Assembly: GCA_020632495.1 (NCBI GenBank)
Contig: JACKFL010000006.1
Coordinates: 806,001-870,000 of the forward strand
DNA: 64,000 nt
Reading direction: 5' to 3'
DNA from: Candidatus Omnitrophota bacterium
GTDB lineage: Bacteria; Omnitrophota; Gorgyraeia; Zapsychrales; Zapsychraceae
In this document: positions 40,734 to 51,011 of the stretch, one piece after another
How the letters are laid out: each line of letters starts with the position of its first letter
How positions within the stretch are numbered: the stretch's first letter is position 1
Translations under genes and position numbers: made by a program
Notes under the pieces: model-generated
Told to the model about the DNA's origin: nothing
What the model saw: only the letters and a program-made list of their open reading frames with translations
The model's database searches: none

Positions 40734-43700
40734 CTACTGGTTATGCGGTACCGTCACCGTTGCCGAAGCGCTGGCGCTGTTGCCGGAGGCGTCGGTGGCG
40801 GTGTAGATGAGGGTGTACACGCGACCGTCGCTGTTTCCCGCTCTTTCCGCCCGGAGGTAAATATCTCCGTCGGCGTCGACCTGTATATCGTTGGTCGTGT
40901 TGCCTTCGCCCTCTTCCTCATCGTAATGGGGATCGTAGGTATTCGTTTGATCCGCCTCGTCCATGGTAATGAGCGTCAGTTCCACCTGAGGCGCCGCGTC
41001 GCAGATGTCGTTGGCCGTGACGGTCGGTGTGATGAGTTTCATCTTGTGATTCGGCGGCCACAACATATCCGGGTCCACGCTCACACTCACCGCCGGCGGC
41101 GTGGTGTCTTGAACGGTAACCTGGACCGTGTCAGTGTCCGTTCCGCCGTTGCCGTCGTTGACAGTTAAGGTGTAGGTATACACGCCCAGAGGAAGTGTTA
41201 CCGTCGGGCTTACGCCGGCCAATGGTCCCATGGGGCCGTTCCATGCATAGGTAAGGGTATCGTTATTCGGATCGGACGAGCCGGAACCGTCCAGCGTGAC
41301 CTGCGTACCGCTTGGCCCCTGACACTCGACGTTTTGGTCCGGCCCCGCTTTTGCCGTGGGCGGAAGTTCGAATTTTAGTGTTACCCCAGTTCCAACTACT
41401 ACAGGGCTGCCGTTAACCAGCACGGTCACCGGATTTATTCCATGATTTGTAAAAGTAAAACTATCGGTGTTGAGAAAAAGATCGTCATCGGTCACCAGTG
41501 TGGAGGAAACAATTTCTCCGGTATCCGAAACAAACTGCACTTCTACAGGTCCGGACAGCACCTTCAAATGGACGCTTCCGCAGGTAACGACTACCTCATC
41601 GCCGGGAGTCAACGTAAGAACCGCGGCGGTCATGCAAGTAGTCACACTTGCCCCAGAGACGCCGCCGCTGGGCAAAGCAATAATTCTGACGCCATCATTC
41701 GGGTCGGGGTCATCGATAATGATTAAATTCTGATCTCCCGGGTCTGTGATTTCCCCAAATGATCCATCGGCATCATTGAACAGCGTTGAAGGATTTGAAA
41801 CATCTGTATCGACCGAATCGTGAATGCCATCTGAGTCCGTGTCCGTACCCGGATCTACAAGTTCGAATACTACAAAGTCCGGGATACTTTCCTTCAAATG
41901 GCTGTCTGTCACGATGAGACTGAGTACATATTTGCCAAAATTGTCCGTCGTAATGGACGGAGTAGCCGAGACAGGATCCGAGAGATCCGCGGCGCTTCCG
42001 GAGGGTTTTGAAACTATTTCCCATGCGTAACTGATTGGCAGGTTATTATCCGGGTCGAAACTGGCACTCCCATCCAAGAAGACCTGCCCCTGTGAAAGAA
42101 GTGTTTTGTCGCTGCCGGCCGAGGCAATCGGCGCCGTGTTGGCCAGATCAAATAGATCCTTCACTTCCTCCTCGTTGAGCGAGAAATCGTATACCCTTAT
42201 TTCATCCAGTAACCCCTTGAAATCCAAGAACGGAGCCCCCTGGGATTTCCCGATCAAGAAGTCTCCGCCCGTTAACGGCGCGTAACCGCTTAATCCGGGA
42301 TTCTGCGCTACCAATGCACCGTCGAGATACAATTTAGCTCCCGAGAATTGATTGTAATCGACCACCATGTGATGCCACTCATTGATGGGAGCGTTAGCCA
42401 CACTTATTACCTTCTTGTCTCGGTCATAACCGCAAGGACCGCCCATCAGATTTACTCCGGTTCCTTTCCCGGACCATTGAAATCCGTATATATTCACGCC
42501 CACTTGGACGCCGTCACCGTACTGGCAGGTAGGTCCGGCGGGAAAATTATCGCGCCAACCCATAATGAAACTTTGACCGGTATATGTTACTTTATACCAA
42601 GCCGCCAGCGTAAACTTGCCCGAAGATGACACGTTAAGTGATGAGTTGCCCGCCGAGTTCGTCCTGGGGACTTTAATGGCATCGATTATCCCATCGAACT
42701 GATAGGCTCCATCCTTTTTGCCGTTTGGCTCAAATAAGACGTTGCCGACGATGTCTCCGTCATTATCCCGTCCGCTGAGGTCGAGCACCTTCCCAGCGTT
42801 TGGTGACTTGTCAAAGTTGTAGTATAGGACGGATTCAGCTAATTTGTACGCGCGGGCCAATTGATCGTATGCCCCCTTGGGCTGCCTGTCGGCGTCGACC
42901 AGTCCGAAATATTCCTCGTTGGCGACGTCGTCGGGGTGTGCCCCCGGGAGGATAAAGCCTTCTGGATTGTATTCATCATAGCTTGTGTCATCGTCACCGT
43001 TGTTGGGGATGCCGTCGGGGCCGTCATAATTGATAACACCTCCCAGAAGAATGTGATAATTTCCGGCTTTCCACAATTCATCGTTGAATTCAAATACAAA
43101 ACCCCCGGTGATTAATTCATTATTTTGACCCGTTGAACGGTGGTTTACGATTTCACTAAAAAGTCCGGTTAGGTGCGCGCCTTGAGTTAATTGACTCTCC
43201 GAACCGATGACATCGTCCGCTCTATCCAGCATCGGATTGTAGGTGTTGGTATTTATATCGGAATCACCTGTCATGAATGAGTCCGTCCCATATTCGCTAA
43301 AGAAATAGGGGCGTTGTGTCGGTATGCCGGCCAGTTGTTGAAACAAATTGCCAAAGGTTGAACCTCTATAAATATTCAAGCCCCAAATATCTATTTCGGG
43401 AATGCTGTCCACAATGTAGGAAATATCATTGATTCCATCCCCTAACGAAGAGCTGACCGGATGATTGGTATCAAGGGCCTTGATAGCCAAAGCAGCATTT
43501 TTAACCGCGAGTATGGCCGAAGGCAATCCACTATAACCAAAGAAATTGTTTAAATTCCATTCATTGCCCAGTGACCACATCAGGATTGCCGGATGATCCT
43601 TGAGCGCAGAAACCGTATCCAAGTGCTTATTGGTATCCAAGTCTGGTTTCGACGTGGCTACGGTCATGACGACCATGATGCCGTTTTTATAGAATTCATC

Positions 43701-44855
43701 CAGTATTTCACGCGTTTGATCGGGATCATCTCCAAAATCGCGGAACGTTCTGACGGTATTGGCGTTCATGGCCTTAATGAGCGGAATATCCGTCGAATAG
43801 TGATCAAATGCCTGGTTTCTAAGCCAATAGTTGAGGTCGTCCGATGCGGGACTACAGCGGCCCGGAAAATCAAAGAAGAAGCCGTAGGGGACAATCCCGC
43901 AACCTGAACTGTTTGAGCTCGGACCGGTTACTGGCGCTTTGCTGGCCGGTTCCCACACAACTCCCTTGATAAAGAATCCTTTTTCGACATCAAGATTTCC
44001 GTTGTACAGGCGTTTTTGTACCTTTATCTGTCTGTTATCAATCCGGACAACACTTGGCTGCATCGGCACTTCCAGGGGCTGGCTGGAGAAATTATAGAGT
44101 TCAGTGACGTCTGTTGTGGACAAGGCCCTGTTATAGACGCGCACCTCATCAATCAACCCCTGCCAAAAACGGTCTGGGTTTCCCGTGCCGTATTGGTATT
44201 CTCCGGCCCCGATCAGCATATCCAAGCCGTTCCCGTTGTAGCCTGGAGCCACTGAGCTTTGTCCGATGAACTGGTCATTTATATAGAGCCGAAGAGTATC
44301 GGTTTCATCGTGGGTCATTGTCACCAGCGCCCACTGATTGACCAACGGAGCGACATCGGTCCCCACGGATTCCTGGCCGCTGGAGCCGTGTACAATGGCT
44401 GCGAAGGTATTAGCATGGTTTGTCGCGAACTGTGACGCCCAGTAGGAGTTATTGTTTACAGCCGCCTGATGCTTTCCGAAAATCCCTCTCGCCTCGACCG
44501 TACTCGGTGGAATGGCGGGAACAAACGTTTGCACCCAGGCGGATACGGTAAATTCCGGTGTGCTGAGGCTGGGGGCGCTTGGTACACGAATATAATCGCC
44601 GTCTCCGTCAAATTGATAGGCGCCGCCTTGGTAACCATTGGATTCGAATGTTGCATCACCGTTGACGACACCGGAATTATTGTCCCCTTCGCTGCTTTGG
44701 TCTGATACAACACCGCCCTCGTCCGTATCGAAAGGATAATAAAGGATTAGCCCTGTGTCGATATCGGCCTGAGCAATGGCGGGTATCGTGACCCAACACG
44801 ATATGAGAAACACTACCATCAGGTTAACGGCTTTGAAGAGACGGTTGGCTGACAT
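40734..44855 (-). CDS. Secreted LamG / GH2-type glycoside hydrolase / LamG / PKD protein
   Basis: This 1373-residue protein has a signal peptide (1-30). Modules in order are a LamG domain (31-255), a GH2-type TIM barrel (about 265-670), a second LamG (about 690-915), a PKD-like domain, a calcium-type DTDSDGIHD stretch, a second PKD-like domain (about 1170-1260) and an ILWPPNHKM-type end domain. The barrel has the acid/base E432 in SLGNEW and a candidate nucleophile E521 in FFSEYG, matching the GH2 clan. The substrate is unknown. The same end domain occurs in the next protein. An AAAGGAG site precedes the ATG. Confidence 0.88.
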   Translation of the reverse strand: MSANRLFKAVNLMVVFLISCWVTIPAIAQADIDTGLILYYPFDTDEGGVVSDQSSEGDNNSGVVNGDATFESNGYQGGAYQFDGDGDYIRVPSAPSLSTPEFTVSAWVQTFVPAIPPSTVEARGIFGKHQAAVNNNSYWASQFATNHANTFAAIVHGSSGQESVGTDVAPLVNQWALVTMTHDETDTLRLYINDQFIGQSSVAPGYNGNGLDMLIGAGEYQYGTGNPDRFWQGLIDEVRVYNRALSTTDVTELYNFSSQPLEVPMQPSVVRIDNRQIKVQKRLYNGNLDVEKGFFIKGVVWEPASKAPVTGPSSNSSGCGIVPYGFFFDFPGRCSPASDDLNYWLRNQAFDHYSTDIPLIKAMNANTVRTFRDFGDDPDQTREILDEFYKNGIMVVMTVATSKPDLDTNKHLDTVSALKDHPAILMWSLGNEWNLNNFFGYSGLPSAILAVKNAALAIKALDTNHPVSSSLGDGINDISYIVDSIPEIDIWGLNIYRGSTFGNLFQQLAGIPTQRPYFFSEYGTDSFMTGDSDINTNTYNPMLDRADDVIGSESQLTQGAHLTGLFSEIVNHRSTGQNNELITGGFVFEFNDELWKAGNYHILLGGVINYDGPDGIPNNGDDDTSYDEYNPEGFILPGAHPDDVANEEYFGLVDADRQPKGAYDQLARAYKLAESVLYYNFDKSPNAGKVLDLSGRDNDGDIVGNVLFEPNGKKDGAYQFDGIIDAIKVPRTNSAGNSSLNVSSSGKFTLAAWYKVTYTGQSFIMGWRDNFPAGPTCQYGDGVQVGVNIYGFQWSGKGTGVNLMGGPCGYDRDKKVISVANAPINEWHHMVVDYNQFSGAKLYLDGALVAQNPGLSGYAPLTGGDFLIGKSQGAPFLDFKGLLDEIRVYDFSLNEEEVKDLFDLANTAPIASAGSDKTLLSQGQVFLDGSASFDPDNNLPISYAWEIVSKPSGSAADLSDPVSATPSITTDNFGKYVLSLIVTDSHLKESIPDFVVFELVDPGTDTDSDGIHDSVDTDVSNPSTLFNDADGSFGEITDPGDQNLIIIDDPDPNDGVRIIALPSGGVSGASVTTCMTAAVLTLTPGDEVVVTCGSVHLKVLSGPVEVQFVSDTGEIVSSTLVTDDDLFLNTDSFTFTNHGINPVTVLVNGSPVVVGTGVTLKFELPPTAKAGPDQNVECQGPSGTQVTLDGSGSSDPNNDTLTYAWNGPMGPLAGVSPTVTLPLGVYTYTLTVNDGNGGTDTDTVQVTVQDTTPPAVSVSVDPDMLWPPNHKMKLITPTVTANDICDAAPQVELTLITMDEADQTNTYDPHYDEEEGEGNTTNDIQVDADGDIYLRAERAGNSDGRVYTLIYTATDASGNSASASATVTVPHNQ

Positions 44856-44955
44856 GGGACTCTCCTTTGTTAGGTTGAATCGTAATGAACCATTTACAAA
44901 CTTTTGACAATTTATACTTTATGGGCCGATTGGGCCTCTGAATTGCTAGTATTCC

Positions 44956-47900
44956 TTAGAAATCCCCCCTGTCATGCGGAGCGATTATTTCCACGATAGC
45001 GACAGTGCTGTTGCCTTCATTATCGGTAGCGGTGATTTCGATCGTATAAACCCGGCCGTCGCCGCTGCCCTTGCGCTCGGCGCGCAGCTGCAGGGTGATG
45101 ATGCCCGTTTCCTGGTCGATCACCGGTTCGGTAAAGTCGGGAATCGTATTGCCGTCACCATCAGTGTCGGGCTGTTCGCTGCTGAAAACTTCTACCGACA
45201 GTGTGACCACCCCGCTGTTGTCCGACGCATTCGCCACAATGGTCACATCTACCATCTTGTGGTTGGGCGGCCACAGGATCAGCGGCGTCGCCTCGGGATT
45301 TAACGTGGGGTCTTCCGTATCGACCACCTCAAGGATTATGCTGTGCGGTACCGCCGCCACGGTTCCGTCATGTGCGCTCAGGAAGACTTCATGGATCCCC
45401 AGCGGCAGACCGCCCGGAAGCAAGACTTCAGGCAGCATCACCGGCTGACCACCCGCGATGCTGAGGATAAAGTCATTGGCGAACTCGACGGAACCTTCGT
45501 ACCAGCGGTAATTCAGGTCATCACCGTCAAAGTCGCTGACATCACCACGCAAAGTGATGTCCTGACCCAGCTGGAATGTCCCGCCTCCGTTGGGCGCGAC
45601 CATCGGCGGAGAATTGTCGACGGTCAGGATCATACTGTCGGTGCAAGTTTCCGATCCGTCGGATCCGTTAAGGATCAGTGTGTGCTGACCGATCCCCGGC
45701 GGTGAGCTAAGGTTCGCCAGCACTAACGGCGCATTGCCGTTACCATCCACCGGCCCTTCATCCAAGAGGGTACTTCCCTTGAACCACTGGTAGGTCAGGT
45801 CATCGCCATCCGGATCGAGGATTGTACCCGAAAGCACCAGCAAATTGACCTCTTCGGAATAGATGGTCAGGTTCGGCCCGGCGTCACATGTTGGTGGCCG
45901 GTTGCCGGTTAATAGGACGTGTTCCACATCACCGATGGTCGGGGCCTCGTTGCTGCTTAAGAAGGCCGCGTTGGTGATGATAGTATCCTCGCCTACGGGC
46001 TGAACGATTCCCTGATAGGTGATGACTCCGATGGCCTGGTACGGGATGGTCCCAAGCGACCATTTGATCGTGCCGTTATCCAGCATGCCTCCGCTGGCCG
46101 TGAGGCTGACCGGGACGATACTGAGAAGGGACTCATCGTAGTCGTCGATTAACTCGGCACCGGTCAGGTCGATCTGACTGTTGTTCTCATAACGCAGGGT
46201 GTACTTGAGCGTATCGCCCGGGGTGACCAGGCCGTTGCCGTCGGCATCGATTTCCAGGACGTGGCTCTTGTCGAGCGTCGCCTCGATGGCGTCACCGACA
46301 AAGATAATCCGGGTGGCCTTGTCGTTGCTGACCGGTTGCGGGAATCCGGGTTGAGCGACCACCTGGATGATGTGGGCGCCTTCGGCGGTATTCATCCACG
46401 GCGTGGTGACCTGAACCGGACTTCCGGCCGAGGCATTGGGAAAGTCCACTATGGCTTCCGCAATGCTGAAGGTGCGCAAATCACCGGCGACCGGATAAAG
46501 GTCATTGATCGTGACCGGAATCCCCGAGTAGGGTGTGCTGCCGGTCAGATTGATCAAGGCGCTAATGTTGATCTCCTGACCGAGATCAGGGTTTGTGAAG
46601 CTGAAGGTGATCCCTTGGGATGTGACTAGCACATCACTCGGTACGGGCGGTATGGGGGGCGGCGGCGGACAATCCGTGCACGGATCAGGCGGTGGTGGCG
46701 GTGTCGTGACCGGGCACATGCCGTTTATCGAGTAACTCAAAACCCCGGGCGCGGGCGGGATGGGAGATTCACCCACTAATGTAAAATCGGTAACCTCAAC
46801 AAGAAGGTCATACACGATATCATTTTGAGGAGCTGTGACCGGAATCTTGTAGGAGCCATTTGTGCCAGTAAGACCGAGATATGTGGCCACAATTTGTTGA
46901 CTTCCGGGATCAACGAGCCGGATTGTTACCCGGCCGCCTTCGACGGGGAAATCCTTATTGCTGTTAGGCAGACTCTCAAAATCATAGAAGGCCTCCCCAG
47001 TAAGGTACGTTCCCCTGCCTTGACAGGTGCTTGCGCTGTTGCCGAATACAAGCAAAGAGGCAGAGCCGAAATCCGGTTCGCCGACCGTCAGGACCTGGCT
47101 GGCCTGATTATTGTCCTCGCGCATCTCGAGGATTGCATTTTGAGGGTCTACAATTACCCTGATCAACCGAAAATCGGCTGCGGGGAAACTGGTTTGGATT
47201 GAGGCCATGCCGAATTGGGATGGCGCGATAGACGCAATGGCGGCTGTGCCGATTTCCACAAAACCGCTGCCGGGTTCGTAGACCTGGAAGCTCAGTGTGA
47301 CGTTGTTGGCATTTTGATAACCTTTGTTAAGAACACTCGCTGTTATGGTGATCGGGGCGGCTACACCGGGGTTTAAAGGATTGAATACGATGTAGGAAGA
47401 TAGCAGAGATAAATCCGCCGGTAATGTCCCTCCTTGATTCGCGAAGTTCGTTAAAACGAGTTTGTTCGGCTCAAAGCCGCTTGATGGTCCGTAATACACG
47501 TCAAACTGACCGCCACCATCCAACGTCGAGAGCGTATCACCATTTTGAATATTATCAAAATTGCCACTTACGGAATTGGCTGAAACAGAGAAATACAGGT
47601 CGGAAGCATTAATTTGGCTGGGATTACTGAGTATGTAACCAAGTAAATTACCATCGAATGTGACATTACCGTTAACAACGACCTCATCGAACTGAGTCCC
47701 CGAGCCTGTTCCCTGAAATTCCAGGAACAAATCGCTTCCCTCCTCGAAGACTACATTGCTATTAATTGTCAACATTCCCGGAGAAGATCCGGCCGATATG
47801 CGGCCCGCATTGCGCAGAGTGCCGTTACTGCTTGAGACGGTTAGCACGCCTGTGCCCGTCAAAGTCCCTTCCTGGTTAAAATTTGTAGAAATACCAATAC

Positions 47901-50568
47901 CACTCGGAGCTTCGAGTTTGAATTTCCCTTCATTCCGAAAAGTACCGATTCCGCCAGAAGCACTCAGATTATGACTATCCGCAAACGCATTAAATGTTCC
48001 TTGAGAAGTATTGGTAAAGATGCCGAGAGATCCTGCAAACCAGTTGTCATCCAGCCAATTCGCTACACCTGCATTGGTGATCTTGGCGTTGAGATGTTTG
48101 GTGCTTCCGGCGTTAATCTCAATTTCGCCTGTATGGGTGACATTGATCTCCCCAGTCCCCTGAATGGTCCCGCCTGTCCAACTAAACTTATTTTCAATTG
48201 TAAAGACACCTCCGGTGAGTGTTACCGTCCCTCCCGTAATCCTAAAGTCGGATACAGAACTCAAACCGCCGTCTCCCAGTTTGAAGGTTCCGCTGCTAAT
48301 TTGGAACGCACCGGGTCCCGTAAATTGTCCGCTAAGGTCACCGCCGCCGCTTCCGATACTTAAAAGCCCGGATTGAACATTGATCTGACTGGAGCCCGGA
48401 ATGCTGCTGAAAGTTGTAAAAATACCCGCACTGGTGGAAACATTAACATGTAAAATCCCTTCATTGGCGAAAGCGCCGAATCCTCCGGAGGCGAACCAAT
48501 TCTTTCCGTCAGCCAAGGCGTTGAAGGTACCCTGGGATGTGTTGGTGAAAAGTCCGCCTGAACCTGTTTGAACATTATCATTCAGCCAGTTGGCCACACC
48601 TGAATTGGTGATCTTGGCGTTAAGTTGTTTAGTGCCGCCGGAGTTGATTTCAATTTCGCCGGTGTTTGTAACACTAATTTCACCCGGACCCTGAATGTTT
48701 CCGCCTGTCCAACTAAACTTATTCTGAATCGTAAAGACGCCCCCGGTGAGCGTTACTGTCCCTCCCGTAATCCTAAAGTCGGATACAGAACTAACACCGC
48801 CGTCTCCCAATTTGAAAGAACCGCTGATGATTTGAAATGAGCCAGGACCTGTAATCTGACCGTTGAGATCTCCGCTTCCGCTTCCAAAAACTAAATTTCC
48901 GGAAAGGACGTTGATTTGACTGGTGGCGGGAATACTGTTGAAGTTCGTGAATACTCCGGCACTATTGGAGACATCCGCATTGAAAATTCCTTCATTTTGA
49001 AAGGTACCGATACCGCCTGAGGCAATCAAATTGTGACTGTTTGCCAAGGCGTTAAACGTCCCTTGAGCAGTATTGGTAAAGATGCCGGGAGCGCCGGCAA
49101 ACCAATCGTCATCCAGCCAATTCGCTACACCTGCATTGGTGATCTTGGCGTTGAGATGTTTGGTGCTTCCGGCGTTAATCTCAATTTCGCCTGTATGGGT
49201 GACATTGATCTCCCCAGTCCCCTGAATGGTCCCGCCTGTCCAACTAAACTTATTTTCAATTGTAAAGACACCTCCGGTGAGTGTTACCGTCCCTCCCGTA
49301 ATCCTAAAGTCGGATACAGAACTCAAACCGCCGTCTCCCAGTTTGAAGGTTCCGCTGCTAATTTGGAACGCACCGGGTCCCGTAAATTGTCCGCTAAGGT
49401 CACCGCCGCCGCTTCCGATACTTAAAAGCCCGGATTGAACATTGATCTGACTGGAGCCCGGAATGCTGCTGAAAGTTGTAAAAATACCCGCACTGGTGGA
49501 AACATTAACATGTAAAATCCCTTCATTGGCGAAAGCGCCGAATCCTCCGGAGGCGAACCAATTCTTTCCGTCAGCCAAGGCGTTGAAGGTACCCTGGGAT
49601 GTGTTGGTGAAAAGTCCGCCTGAACCTGTTTGAACATTATCATTCAGCCAGTTGGCCACACCTGAATTGGTGATCTTGGCGTTAAGTTGTTTAGTGCCGC
49701 CGGAGTTGATTTCAATTTCGCCGGTGTTTGTAACACTAATTTCACCCGGACCCTGAATGTTTCCGCCTGTCCAACTAAACTTATTCTGAATCGTAAAGAC
49801 GCCCCCGGTCAGTGTTACCGTCCCTCCCGTAATCCTAAAGTCGGATACAGAACTCAAACCGCCGTCTCCCAATTTGAAGGTTCCGCTGCTAATTTGGAAC
49901 GCACCGGGTCCGGTAAATTGTCCGTTAAGATCACCGCCGCCGCTGCCGATGCTTAAAAGGCCGGATTGAACATTGATTTGACTGGACCCGGGAATGCTGC
50001 TGAAAGTTGTAAAAATACCCGCACTGGTTGAAACATTGACATTTAAAACCCCTTCATTGGCGAAAGCGCCAAATCCTCCGGAGGCGAACCAATTTTTTCC
50101 GTCAGCCAAGGCGTTGAAGGTACCCTGGGATGTGTTGGTGAAAAGCCCGCCTGAACCTGTTTGAACATTATCATTCAGCCAGTTGGCCACACCTGAATTG
50201 GTGATCTTTGAGTTAAGTTGTTTGGTGGTTCCACTGTTGATCTCAATGCCAATTAAAACTTCTATAGGTCCCGATCCGGTTAAGGTGCCTCCTGTCCACT
50301 GGAGAGAGTCGATTTGACAGTTGGGCACATCAAAATTTACAGTCCCCCCCGAAATTACCACATCAAAGGTGTTGCCGCCATTGCATGGCACTTCACCGGT
50401 ACTTCCCAATCCATCGATATTCCACTTCAGCGGATTGCTCCATGTACCGCTGCCTCCTACCCACACCGCCGTCTTATCCGCCGCTTCGGCATCTCCGCTT
50501 TGGGTGAAGGTTGCGCCTGTTACGATCAATAAGAGAAGAACGACCCGGGAAACGGATTTGAGAAACAT
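44956..50568 (-). CDS. Giant surface protein with five exact-length tandem beta repeats
   Basis: The protein has 1870 residues from the ATG at 50568, chosen for its signal peptide and AAGGAG site; a GTG at 50673, also with AAGGAG, would add 35 residues. Five 177-residue beta-strand repeats (about 115-870) are followed by an autotransporter-like segment ending near 1040. Next come a CARDB domain (about 1045-1160), a DUF11-like region (about 1440-1550), PKD-like modules (about 1565-1740) and an ILWPPNHKM-type end domain. It is probably an adhesin or matrix protein. No C-terminal beta-barrel or sorting motif is visible. Confidence 0.88.
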   Translation of the reverse strand: MFLKSVSRVVLLLLIVTGATFTQSGDAEAADKTAVWVGGSGTWSNPLKWNIDGLGSTGEVPCNGGNTFDVVISGGTVNFDVPNCQIDSLQWTGGTLTGSGPIEVLIGIEINSGTTKQLNSKITNSGVANWLNDNVQTGSGGLFTNTSQGTFNALADGKNWFASGGFGAFANEGVLNVNVSTSAGIFTTFSSIPGSSQINVQSGLLSIGSGGGDLNGQFTGPGAFQISSGTFKLGDGGLSSVSDFRITGGTVTLTGGVFTIQNKFSWTGGNIQGPGEISVTNTGEIEINSGGTKQLNAKITNSGVANWLNDNVQTGSGGLFTNTSQGTFNALADGKNWFASGGFGAFANEGILHVNVSTSAGIFTTFSSIPGSSQINVQSGLLSIGSGGGDLSGQFTGPGAFQISSGTFKLGDGGLSSVSDFRITGGTVTLTGGVFTIENKFSWTGGTIQGTGEINVTHTGEIEINAGSTKHLNAKITNAGVANWLDDDWFAGAPGIFTNTAQGTFNALANSHNLIASGGIGTFQNEGIFNADVSNSAGVFTNFNSIPATSQINVLSGNLVFGSGSGDLNGQITGPGSFQIISGSFKLGDGGVSSVSDFRITGGTVTLTGGVFTIQNKFSWTGGNIQGPGEISVTNTGEIEINSGGTKQLNAKITNSGVANWLNDNVQTGSGGLFTNTSQGTFNALADGKNWFASGGFGAFANEGILHVNVSTSAGIFTTFSSIPGSSQINVQSGLLSIGSGGGDLSGQFTGPGAFQISSGTFKLGDGGLSSVSDFRITGGTVTLTGGVFTIENKFSWTGGTIQGTGEINVTHTGEIEINAGSTKHLNAKITNAGVANWLDDNWFAGSLGIFTNTSQGTFNAFADSHNLSASGGIGTFRNEGKFKLEAPSGIGISTNFNQEGTLTGTGVLTVSSSNGTLRNAGRISAGSSPGMLTINSNVVFEEGSDLFLEFQGTGSGTQFDEVVVNGNVTFDGNLLGYILSNPSQINASDLYFSVSANSVSGNFDNIQNGDTLSTLDGGGQFDVYYGPSSGFEPNKLVLTNFANQGGTLPADLSLLSSYIVFNPLNPGVAAPITITASVLNKGYQNANNVTLSFQVYEPGSGFVEIGTAAIASIAPSQFGMASIQTSFPAADFRLIRVIVDPQNAILEMREDNNQASQVLTVGEPDFGSASLLVFGNSASTCQGRGTYLTGEAFYDFESLPNSNKDFPVEGGRVTIRLVDPGSQQIVATYLGLTGTNGSYKIPVTAPQNDIVYDLLVEVTDFTLVGESPIPPAPGVLSYSINGMCPVTTPPPPPDPCTDCPPPPPIPPVPSDVLVTSQGITFSFTNPDLGQEINISALINLTGSTPYSGIPVTINDLYPVAGDLRTFSIAEAIVDFPNASAGSPVQVTTPWMNTAEGAHIIQVVAQPGFPQPVSNDKATRIIFVGDAIEATLDKSHVLEIDADGNGLVTPGDTLKYTLRYENNSQIDLTGAELIDDYDESLLSIVPVSLTASGGMLDNGTIKWSLGTIPYQAIGVITYQGIVQPVGEDTIITNAAFLSSNEAPTIGDVEHVLLTGNRPPTCDAGPNLTIYSEEVNLLVLSGTILDPDGDDLTYQWFKGSTLLDEGPVDGNGNAPLVLANLSSPPGIGQHTLILNGSDGSETCTDSMILTVDNSPPMVAPNGGGTFQLGQDITLRGDVSDFDGDDLNYRWYEGSVEFANDFILSIAGGQPVMLPEVLLPGGLPLGIHEVFLSAHDGTVAAVPHSIILEVVDTEDPTLNPEATPLILWPPNHKMVDVTIVANASDNSGVVTLSVEVFSSEQPDTDGDGNTIPDFTEPVIDQETGIITLQLRAERKGSGDGRVYTIEITATDNEGNSTVAIVEIIAPHDRGDF
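47900..50250 (-). repeat. Five tandem repeats of exactly 531 bp, with a 701-bp duplicated block
   Basis: The same reference point (TCATyCAGCCA) recurs at 48047, 48578, 49109, 49640 and 50171, always 531 bp (177 codons) apart. Units alternate between two variants. The block 48047-48747 appears identical to 49109-49809 over about 701 bp, while flanking parts differ. The outer limits of the array are approximate. Confidence 0.9.
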
Positions 50569-50590
50569 GGACAGGACTCCTTGTTGGGCA

Positions 50591-50623
50591 CCAATAAAAA
50601 AAGACCTGTAAAAACCGGTCTTT
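50591..50623 (-). terminator. Terminator-like hairpin in the leader of the repeat protein gene
   Basis: On the minus strand AAAGACC (50623-50617) pairs with GGTCTTT (50606-50600) across a 10-nt loop and is followed by further U residues, only about 25 nt before the ATG at 50568. A terminator this close to the gene start suggests transcription attenuation. Confidence 0.5.
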
Positions 50624-50885
50624 GGGGATATATATGGAACACGCTGGCAATTGTGCGGACAGTCGGATAACACGCCGTCTCCTTGAAGGTGATAGTGTTA
50701 TTGCAGAACCGACAAGAATGTCTATTTGATATTCCTGTCTCTAGTCATTGGGGGATTGCACGGAAGGCGGGAACGGCGGTGAATCGATACTCAAATACGC
50801 AAGGAAACGTTTCTTGGGCTGTCGGTACGTTGGTGGTACTCAGGCGTGGCATACAACTCTCCCCCGAGCCGGCGGCCGCGTCCAC

Positions 50886-50910
50886 AAAAAAGACCGGCTT
50901 TCGGCCGGTC
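50886..50910 (-). terminator. Intrinsic terminator downstream of the GH5 gene
   Basis: GACCGGC (50910-50904) and GCCGGTC (50898-50892) form a 7-bp GC-rich stem with a 5-nt loop, followed by six U on the minus strand. It ends the transcript from 55627, about 180 nt after the stop. Confidence 0.82.
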
Positions 50911-51011
50911 GGTCGTGTTACTTTATTTTGTGTCCGCGTATCGCGGTAACGCCTGATATGTTTCGCATAAAATTATTATATTCTTCAATTTCTCAAAGTC
51001 AAATTCTTGTT

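Noticed and set aside
47900..50250. CRISPR array or insertion sequences in the repeat region
   Set aside because: Repeats are long, in-frame and without spacers or terminal inverted repeats; they encode protein repeats.
50569..51011. c-di-GMP-I riboswitch upstream of the repeat protein
   Set aside because: I checked the leader for the GCAAACC and GCAAAGCC-type conserved segments and did not find them.
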